From: a virus
Direction: 5' to 3' (one strand)
IMG/VR virus record: IMGVR_UViG_3300031834_000009
Coordinates: 1 to 47,802 of that record
DNA length: 47,802 nucleotides
The notes under the pieces are model-generated. The model was not told where the DNA came from, did no database searches, and saw only the letters and a list, made by a program, of their open reading frames with translations. Position 1 is the stretch's first letter, and every line of letters begins with the position of its first letter. The position numbers and the translations under genes are program-made. This document shows positions 1-4,867 of this stretch, one piece after another.

Positions 1-191
1 GTTACCGGCGGCAACTCGTCGCAGCGAAGACAGTGGTGAAGATGGTAATAGAGTTGGCGCGACTTGCCGCACCATTGCCAGGCAATATAGCTCCGTTCAC
101 GGTATGCATCCATCCAGATTTTCAGGGGGTTTTCTCTGAAATTGTAAAAGCCAGCAGGGCGGTAATAAGTGGAGAAGGAGCAAGACGATGA
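1..191 (+). CDS. 3' end of a small zinc-ribbon protein gene (truncated by window edge)
   Basis: The open frame enters from the left edge and stops at 189-191. Its product matches the last 63 residues of the protein encoded at 46797-47171 with one change (R to G in the HPDFQ-VFSEI segment). That complete copy has an N-terminal CxxC zinc ribbon, which is outside the window here. The stop overlaps the next start as ATGA. Function is unknown; it belongs to the array of small accessory genes that also fills the right end of the window. Confidence 0.7.
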   Translation, partial: YRRQLVAAKTVVKMVIELARLAAPLPGNIAPFTVCIHPDFQGVFSEIVKASRAVISGEGARR

Positions 192-424
192 CTAATCCAG
201 ATGACAAATGCCCGTTGTGCGGAGAGCAGATGCTGAGCCTGGCCTGCCCGGGCGGGTGTTTCACGGCAACGGCGCACGAGGTCGACGGGCTGGCGTGTAA
301 ACTCCACCAGTTGACCAAGGCAAAGGACGAACTCGACCGTGCTCCGCACGGCAAACGGGCTGTTGGCGGAGGTATGCGAGTAGGTATTTTGATGGTGGAC
401 GGGAAGGCGGTGGAAAATGGCTGA
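188..424 (+). CDS. Small zinc-ribbon protein, paralogue of the gene at 47168
   Basis: A 78-residue protein beginning with a CPLC...CPGGC cysteine arrangement that looks like a zinc knuckle. Its first 45 or so residues nearly match the protein at 47168-47386. After the shared KAK segment the two differ completely: this copy ends in a glycine-rich tail, the other in a helical tail. The start overlaps the preceding stop (ATGA) and its GGAG ribosome-binding site lies inside the preceding gene. Function unknown. The unlike tail may mark a recombination point or a past frameshift. Confidence 0.65.
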   Translation: MTNPDDKCPLCGEQMLSLACPGGCFTATAHEVDGLACKLHQLTKAKDELDRAPHGKRAVGGGMRVGILMVDGKAVENG

Positions 425-869
425 CATAGATTTGGACACGCCCCTTGAAAAGGCTTTCCCTGAGTGTTCGGTCCGACTTCGAGGCGTCTTTCAGCGTATG
501 GGCAAGAAGGTCCTGCGTGACGTTGTTGGGACTCCGTTAGATGAGTTCCGGATGGTAAGGAATATGGGGCAAACTACGATTAGGGAACTTTATCGGCTAC
601 TGTCGGCCCTCGGGTGGAAGCCGAGCCAAGTACTGGCTGACCCCAAGTGCGTCACGGGCGGGCTGGCGCGGAACAAGACACTTCGCGACGATTTTGCGGG
701 GCGGGTGCTGGCGGGAATGCTCGCTAGTGAGAACGGGTGTTCCCTGCCTGCATGGCCCGACGACTCAACATTAGAGAGCCGGGCCGTCCCTGGTGCTTAT
801 AAACGGCTTGCCGTCCAAGAGGCTTACGCCTGGGCCGACGCCATGATCGCAGAGCGGGCCGCTAGTTGA
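417..869 (+). CDS. Small protein with RNA polymerase alpha-CTD-like helix-hairpin-helix domain
   Basis: A 150-residue protein. Residues about 37-68 contain a VRNMGQTTIRELYRLLSALG stretch that closely resembles the bacterial RNA polymerase alpha C-terminal domain, where a VRNLG-K-S-EEI-L-LG pattern forms the helix-hairpin-helix that contacts UP-element DNA and activators. No alpha N-terminal domain is present. The start overlaps the upstream gene by 8 nt. It could bind DNA or RNA polymerase and alter host or phage transcription, but that is inference; a generic helix-hairpin-helix DNA-binding role is equally possible. Confidence 0.6.
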   Translation: MADIDLDTPLEKAFPECSVRLRGVFQRMGKKVLRDVVGTPLDEFRMVRNMGQTTIRELYRLLSALGWKPSQVLADPKCVTGGLARNKTLRDDFAGRVLAGMLASENGCSLPAWPDDSTLESRAVPGAYKRLAVQEAYAWADAMIAERAAS

Positions 870-881
870 GGGAGATAACGC

Positions 882-1646
882 ATGATTCACCATCAGGATT
901 GTATTGACGGAATGTACGCCCTTGGACCTTCTTGCGCGGACTTGATTTTCGCAGACCCGCCTTTTAATATCGGTTATGAATACGATAGTATGGATGACCG
1001 AATGACTCCTGAAGAGTATTTAGGTTGGTCCGAAGAATGGCTCTTGGCTTGTCACCAGGTACTTAAACCAACGGGCACACTCTGGGTGGCTAGCGGAGAT
1101 GAATATGCCGCGGAATTAAAGGTTATTGCCTCTCGGAGTTTTTGGCACCGTTCCTGGGTTATCTGGTATTATACCTTTGGTGTGAATTGTGCGCGGAATT
1201 TCTCGCGCAGTCACACGCATCTGTTCTACTTGACCAAGGATAGTACAGAGTTTACCTTTAATTCTGAGGACATCCGCGTGCCTAGTGCTCGACAAATAAT
1301 GGGCGATTCACGCGCTGATCCGCGGGGGCGCTTGCCCGATAATACCTGGGTCCTACGGCCGAATGATGCGGAATTGGCCTTTGCACCTTGCGATGATGTC
1401 TGGTCCTTTTCTCGTGTATGTGGAACATTCAAGGAGCGCGCTGGTTTTCATGGCTGCCAGATGCCTGAGGCATTACTGGAACGGATTATCCGCGTATGCA
1501 GTGATCCAGGGGATTTGGTGTTGGATCCCTTCGCAGGCAGCGGTAGTACGTTGATGGCGGCTAAGAAATTGGGCCGGCGCATCCTGGGCTTTGATATTTC
1601 GGCGGAATATGTGGCACGAGCAAACGAACGACTAACAGGAGTGTAG
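882..1646 (+). CDS. Beta-class DNA methyltransferase (N6-adenine or N4-cytosine)
   Basis: A 254-residue enzyme with catalytic motif [10 protein letters not shown] at about residues 25-32 and SAM-binding motif I DPFAGSG at about 215-221. Motif IV before motif I defines the beta class of amino-methyltransferases, such as CcrM and HinfI-type enzymes. The length is normal for a solitary enzyme and no restriction endonuclease gene lies nearby, so protection of phage DNA or regulation is the likely role. The target sequence cannot be read from the gene. A GGGAGATAAC ribosome-binding site precedes the ATG. Confidence 0.9.
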   Translation: MIHHQDCIDGMYALGPSCADLIFADPPFNIGYEYDSMDDRMTPEEYLGWSEEWLLACHQVLKPTGTLWVASGDEYAAELKVIASRSFWHRSWVIWYYTFGVNCARNFSRSHTHLFYLTKDSTEFTFNSEDIRVPSARQIMGDSRADPRGRLPDNTWVLRPNDAELAFAPCDDVWSFSRVCGTFKERAGFHGCQMPEALLERIIRVCSDPGDLVLDPFAGSGSTLMAAKKLGRRILGFDISAEYVARANERLTGV

Positions 1647-1647
1647 A

Positions 1648-1944
1648 ATGAGTATTGTTTGGATTCCAAAGGATGCATCCCACGACTATACCGAGGCGGC
1701 GGTATACGGCACGCTCCAATTTGTTTTTGAGGGTACCCAGGATATGTTTAATCCGAATCGCCTCCAGGAGCGCGCTCGGCAGATTCTCGTAGATTCTGCT
1801 CCGGAGGATTTCCTTTTATTAGCCGGTCCTCAAATTATGAACATTGTGGTTTACCAGGCCCTGCTGGAAAAACATGGTCAGGTTAAGTTACTCATGTTTC
1901 ATGCCCGAGATAATGGATATCAATCCCGATTGATAGGGAGATAG
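1648..1944 (+). CDS. Hypothetical protein (98 aa)
   Basis: Starts 2 nt after the methyltransferase stop, with AGGAGTG as ribosome-binding site inside the upstream 3' end. The protein mixes helical and hydrophobic segments (FLLLAGPQIMNIVVYQALL) with no recognised motif and no signal peptide. Tight spacing to both neighbours shows co-transcription with the methyltransferase and with 1946-2518. Confidence 0.65.
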   Translation: MSIVWIPKDASHDYTEAAVYGTLQFVFEGTQDMFNPNRLQERARQILVDSAPEDFLLLAGPQIMNIVVYQALLEKHGQVKLLMFHARDNGYQSRLIGR

Positions 1945-1945
1945 T

Positions 1946-2518
1946 ATGGCTACCGAGGATGAAATTGTTGAAGCCTTACAGGACCTGATGCGCGGCGTGC
2001 CCGTATCCTTTCCAAAGGATGGTTGGCACATGAAGGAGTTTACCCGTACAGCGAACAGCCTGAAGGATACGGCGGTAGCCGTGGTCGAAGCTACCACAGA
2101 AATTGAATCCAAATTCCGGCTGTGCAACCTCGGGGATAAGGCAGCCCTGCTTATTATGCTGCGCAACATTAAGGTGGGCGCAGGTGAACTCCAAAAACTT
2201 ATTAATAAATTGGAGCCACATCTTGAACAAGATATGTGCCTGGCAATTAGTGAGCAGGGCTTGAATACTTTTCAAACAGAAACGCATACATTAACCGCTA
2301 AGGCGGATGCTTTCATCTCCCACATACCTCAGGCCGGTGATGAAAATTACGAGGATTTTATTAACGACCCTGAGGTAAAGGCCCTGGAAATTACGCAGGT
2401 GCCTTTAAAAGCTATTGAACGCCTTTGTCGGGAACGCTTGGAATCTGGCGAGGATTTACCCCCGGGTTGCACGGTATTTATTAAGGCAAGTATTGGAATT
2501 CGACGACGTCCTAGATAG
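1946..2518 (+). CDS. Hypothetical mostly helical protein (190 aa)
   Basis: Starts 2 nt after the previous stop behind a GGGAGATAGT ribosome-binding site. The middle is largely helical, and the C-terminal part has a GEDLPPGCTVFIKASIGIRRR segment that looks like a beta-hairpin end. I recognise no catalytic motif. Its position between the methyltransferase and the ssDNA-binding-like gene suggests a DNA-metabolism accessory, but nothing direct supports that. Confidence 0.65.
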   Translation: MATEDEIVEALQDLMRGVPVSFPKDGWHMKEFTRTANSLKDTAVAVVEATTEIESKFRLCNLGDKAALLIMLRNIKVGAGELQKLINKLEPHLEQDMCLAISEQGLNTFQTETHTLTAKADAFISHIPQAGDENYEDFINDPEVKALEITQVPLKAIERLCRERLESGEDLPPGCTVFIKASIGIRRRPR

Positions 2519-2529
2519 GAGATAGTAAG

Positions 2530-2850
2530 ATGGTTGGTTATCTGATGAAGTACGCGTGTAAAAATTGTGGAATGCACACCACGGTATGCTTCCCGCCAGG
2601 CGAAACATGCCCATTAACGGGCCCGATATGGAGTGGACTTGAACTTGAATATGTACGCTGCTTCCATTGTGGGTGTAAAGAGTTTACCAAGTTGGAAGCA
2701 GTGCGGGAGAAGAAACTTCCGCTGAATCCTCCGGCTTGCGAGGTGACTAGTAGGATTCTGGCGCAACGGCGGGCCGTGGATAGTCGAATGCGCCTCGAGA
2801 TTTTGCAGGCACTTAAGGTGATCGTACAGGCGCTATTGCACGAGAAATGA
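2530..2850 (+). CDS. Zinc-ribbon protein (106 aa)
   Basis: Two cysteine pairs, CKNC near the N-terminus and CFHCGC about 30 residues later, give a typical four-cysteine zinc ribbon, followed by a basic helical C-terminal half. The chosen ATG has AGGAGATAGTAAG upstream; an in-frame ATG five codons later is possible. Such ribbons bind nucleic acid or protein. It is the last protein gene before the structured-RNA block. Confidence 0.65.
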   Translation: MVGYLMKYACKNCGMHTTVCFPPGETCPLTGPIWSGLELEYVRCFHCGCKEFTKLEAVREKKLPLNPPACEVTSRILAQRRAVDSRMRLEILQALKVIVQALLHEK

Positions 2851-2993
2851 GGATATAGGCCTCGATCCCGGACACCCCGCTGGCCGCCATGAGCCGTCAG
2901 CGGTAACCGGTTGTATAAGAGTTCCGTGTTCACAACCTCGAGGGTGATGCGATAACGGGATTCTGGGGTTATGCTCACCAAATCAACGAGTGG
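2851..2993 (+). ncRNA. Structured non-coding leader upstream of the tmRNA
   Basis: No convincing frame exists here, but successive hairpins do. CCGCTG 2877-2882 pairs with CAGCGG 2898-2903. GGTTGT 2909-2914 pairs with ACAACC 2932-2937. GGTGA 2943-2947 pairs with TCACC 2975-2979 around an inner ATAAC 2952-2956 / GTTAT 2968-2972 helix. It runs straight into the tRNA-like element at 2994. It matches no RNA family I know. It may be a separate small RNA or a precursor leader processed from the upstream transcript. Confidence 0.4.
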
Positions 2994-3048
2994 TACCGCG
3001 GGCGTAGGAATGTGCGGGACGCCTGGGCTTCGAGTGCCCGCCGCGGTA
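2994..3048 (+). other. Two-armed tRNA-like element (acceptor and T arm, no D arm)
   Basis: An eight-pair terminal helix, TACCGCGG 2994-3001 with CCGCGGTA 3041-3048, encloses a T-arm-like hairpin: stem TGGGC 3024-3028 / GCCCG 3036-3040 with loop TTCGAGT. The 22 nt between the 5' acceptor strand and the T arm fold only as GCGT 3002-3005 / ACGC 3019-3022 with a 13-nt loop. That is too short for D and anticodon arms. The T arm and acceptor are arranged as in a tRNA. It ends 3 nt before the tmRNA, so it could be a processing signal for tRNA-maturing nucleases or a tRNA relic. Confidence 0.4.
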
Positions 3049-3051
3049 TTT

Positions 3052-3356
3052 GGGCCTGAAATGGTTTCGACTGGATAGGGCGTATATTTTCCACGAGCCG
3101 AGGATGATGGTTGGCCTCGTTAATCTATCCATTAAACGCTTAAATGCGAACCCTGTTCGTATGGCGGCCTAGCCGCTAACCTGCTGCTTGGACTCCGATA
3201 AGGGTGGCAGGTTCTCGGATCGGATGCTTTGCCGGCTTTAAGAAACCGGATGGTGGATTCGCCCCCGAAGTACGTCACCCAGGACGCAAACTTGGGATGC
3301 TCGTTAGGGTATATACAAAGTATCACAGGACCAGGGTTCGATTCCCTGCAGGTCCA
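3052..3356 (+). ncRNA. ssrA: Transfer-messenger RNA with predicted tag ANPVRMAA
   Basis: The 5' end GGGCCTG 3052-3058 pairs with CAGGTCC 3349-3355 as a seven-pair acceptor stem, followed by discriminator A3356. The T arm is CAGGG 3332-3336 / CCCTG 3344-3348 with loop TTCGATT. The 5' segment has the GGTTTCGACTGG block typical of one-piece tmRNA. A resume codon GCG at 3146 opens an eight-codon frame, A N P V R M A A, stopping with TAG at 3170-3172; the final AA matches ordinary tmRNA degradation tags. Downstream, AACCTGC 3178-3184 / GCAGGTT 3207-3213 and TCCGAT 3194-3199 / ATCGGA 3219-3224 form an H-type pseudoknot. CCA is not encoded. It would rescue stalled ribosomes and tag proteins. Confidence 0.9.
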
Positions 3357-3365
3357 ATATTCACT

Positions 3366-3382
3366 GCCAGCGCGTAGCTGGC
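3366..3382 (+). other. Intercistronic hairpin after the tmRNA
   Basis: GCCAGC 3366-3371 and GCTGGC 3377-3382 form a six-pair stem with a GCGTA loop. Only TTAACT follows, so there is no U-tract and it is a poor intrinsic terminator. It sits 22 nt before the next ATG, just ahead of the AAGGAGAATTGAT ribosome-binding site, like the hairpins at 38.9-41.3 kb. Confidence 0.4.
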
Positions 3383-3404
3383 TTAACTCGTAAGGAGAAT
3401 TGAT

Positions 3405-4178
3405 ATGGCAAACGGAAAGAAGAAACAGACAGAGTTGGCAAAGGCACAGGATGCGCCGCTCGCGGTACCAAGTTACATCACCGAAGGTGCGCAGGGCTTC
3501 GAACACCAACAGGCTGGCGACCTGGTGTTTCCTCGGGCTATCCTAATGCAGGGCTTATCGCCTAGGGTGGCGGATAAGGCCGCCGAAGCGGGTGAGATTT
3601 ATAACTCGGTAACCGAGGAATTAATCGCCGCTATCAGTCAGAAGCGCGCTATCGTGCCCGTGATGTTTTGGCACGAGTGGATCGAATGGAGTGCCCGCAT
3701 CGAGGGTGGTGGAATGGTTGCTCGTTCCCAGGACCCCGAGGGCGCCCTGGCGAAGCGTTGCAAGGGTGGCGAGACCAGCATCAATGAGCAAGGCCGTGAG
3801 GTGCCTTCGATTACCGAGTACATGGTATTTCTTGTTCAACCCGTGGATGTGGAAAATCCGCTTGATGCCTCCCAGATGTTTTGTATCTGTTGTGCTCGGA
3901 CCAATTACAAGCATGGACGTAAACTCTTGACGCTGGCACGAATGCGCGGCAACAAGCCCTTATTCGCGGGCGTCTACAACTTCTACGCAGTCGAAGAGCG
4001 CAACAAGGTAGGGCAGCGGTATTACGTGTTTAACTTCACGAATGCCGGCTGGGCGCCCGAAGCGGTGTTTGAGAACTTGAAACTCGAACATGCTCGGTTA
4101 AAGGACACGGTGGTAAGCGCCGCGGCACCGGTCCATGAAGAAGAAGGGTCCACTGTAGAAAGTGAAACCGAAATATAG
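3405..4178 (+). CDS. Putative ssDNA-binding / recombination accessory protein
   Basis: A 257-residue protein with a strong AAGGAGAATTGAT ribosome-binding site. A basic, Lys-rich N-terminus leads into a compact core (FPRAILMQGLSPRV, EIYNSVTEE, IVPVMFWHEWIEW), and it ends in an acidic tail (EEEGSTVESETEI). An acidic C-terminal tail is typical of phage ssDNA-binding proteins such as T7 gp2.5, and similar core patterns occur in phage proteins of suspected ssDNA-binding role. It has no catalytic motif. The place just before the primase-helicase fits replication. The function is inferred, not shown. Confidence 0.5.
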   Translation: MANGKKKQTELAKAQDAPLAVPSYITEGAQGFEHQQAGDLVFPRAILMQGLSPRVADKAAEAGEIYNSVTEELIAAISQKRAIVPVMFWHEWIEWSARIEGGGMVARSQDPEGALAKRCKGGETSINEQGREVPSITEYMVFLVQPVDVENPLDASQMFCICCARTNYKHGRKLLTLARMRGNKPLFAGVYNFYAVEERNKVGQRYYVFNFTNAGWAPEAVFENLKLEHARLKDTVVSAAAPVHEEEGSTVESETEI

Positions 4179-4185
4179 CCGTGGC

Positions 4186-4227
4186 GGCTGTTGAACAGCC
4201 TGGTTCTGCTTAATCGGTGGAATCAGG
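4186..4227 (+). other. Tandem hairpins between the ssDNA-binding-like gene and the tRNA-like element
   Basis: GGCTGT 4186-4191 / ACAGCC 4195-4200 is a tight hairpin with a TGA loop. It slightly overlaps CCTGGTTC 4199-4206 / GAATCAGG 4220-4227, which is followed by CTTTATT. The second resembles a weak intrinsic terminator. The two are alternatives because they share CC at 4199-4200. Confidence 0.35.
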
Positions 4228-4234
4228 CTTTATT

Positions 4235-4320
4235 AGGCCGGTAGCGCAATAGGCCAAGAGCGGTTGGGGCGCGAGAGTATCGCTAACCAATATGTGCGGG
4301 TTCGAGTCCCGTCCGGCCAC
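4235..4320 (+). tRNA. Atypical tRNA-like gene with an oversized anticodon arm
   Basis: Acceptor GGCCGG 4236-4241 pairs with CCGGCC 4313-4318, followed by A4319. T8/A9 are 4242-4243. The D arm is GCGC 4244-4247 / GAGC 4258-4261 with one mismatch and a GG-containing loop. The T arm is GCGGG / CCCGT with loop TTCGAGT 4301-4307. The anticodon stem GTTGG 4263-4267 / CCAAT 4287-4291 closes a 19-nt segment instead of 7. Inside it GGCG 4268-4271 pairs with CGCT 4281-4284, leaving a 9-nt loop CGAGAGTAT and an AA bulge. No anticodon can be assigned. It may be an intron-bearing or re-purposed tRNA. Confidence 0.5.
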
Positions 4321-4336
4321 TTGAAAGGATTACAGT

Positions 4337-4639
4337 ATGCCTTGCCAACAGAATGGATGTTCTCTGAAAGGTCGGAAGGCTTGTGCCCAGTGTAGCGCAT
4401 GGATTCCATCCACTAAGTCACGTTACTATAAGTGTGTCCGCTTTTTGGCAAATCGAATAACTTGCCAGGAACCGTTAAGTGCCTGCGCCAAATGTGAATA
4501 CCGAATTCCTAAGCGAAAACGCGGCAGGCCTGCGGTTATAGGTGTTGAGATGCCACCAGTTAAAAACCGTAAGGAATACGCACGAGAATATATGCGCGGA
4601 TACATGCGGATGTTGCGGCGCGCGGCAGGGCTTTGTTAA
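4337..4639 (+). CDS. Cysteine-rich putative DNA-binding protein (100 aa)
   Basis: Eight cysteines occur in CxxxxxC and CxxC spacings across residues 3-57 (CQQNGC, CAQC, C, C, CAKC), followed by a basic KRKRGRP stretch like an AT-hook and a YAREYMRGYMR helix. This suggests a zinc-binding nucleic-acid-binding protein. It starts behind a TGAAAGGATTACAG ribosome-binding site directly after the tRNA-like element. Its stop codon lies inside the left arm of the large inverted repeat at 4634-4702. No specific family is recognised. Confidence 0.6.
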   Translation: MPCQQNGCSLKGRKACAQCSAWIPSTKSRYYKCVRFLANRITCQEPLSACAKCEYRIPKRKRGRPAVIGVEMPPVKNRKEYAREYMRGYMRMLRRAAGLC

Positions 4640-4702
4640 ACAATTGCACCTTGCATATTTTAATTCGGATCAAGTGGTGCAGGAAGGTGCAATTGTTTAA
4701 CA
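4634..4702. repeat. 19-bp perfect inverted repeat ahead of the primase-helicase gene
   Basis: The left arm 4634-4652 (TGTTAAACAATTGCACCTT) and right arm 4684-4702 are exact reverse complements separated by 31 AT-rich bases. Each arm contains the palindrome CAATTG. The left arm includes the stop codon of the upstream gene. No U-tract follows. The rest of the interval to 4867 has no convincing gene. It could be an operator pair, a replication-initiation site or an RNA stem controlling the primase gene. Confidence 0.6.
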
Positions 4703-4867
4703 GATTCGGGTGCAGCCCAGGGCTTGCTAAAATCGCTGTTTTGCGAGAAACCCTCCCAGGCTTGCCCGGTTGCGCCCAGGTGAAAGCAAGCTCTTTTTGC
4801 GTGGCTCTGCTCATGCGTTCTATTTTTAGTTCCTCTAGGCTCAACCTAAGAAGCGATAGGATTTAAT

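Noticed and set aside
3132-3509. 125-aa leftward frame across the tmRNA
   Set aside because: It runs antisense to a well-supported tmRNA and into the ssDNA-binding-like gene; no start signal.
4633-4866. 77-aa rightward frame over the inverted repeat
   Set aside because: It overlaps the end of the preceding gene, has no ribosome-binding site, and its sequence is largely set by the inverted repeat arms. The interval is better read as a regulatory region.
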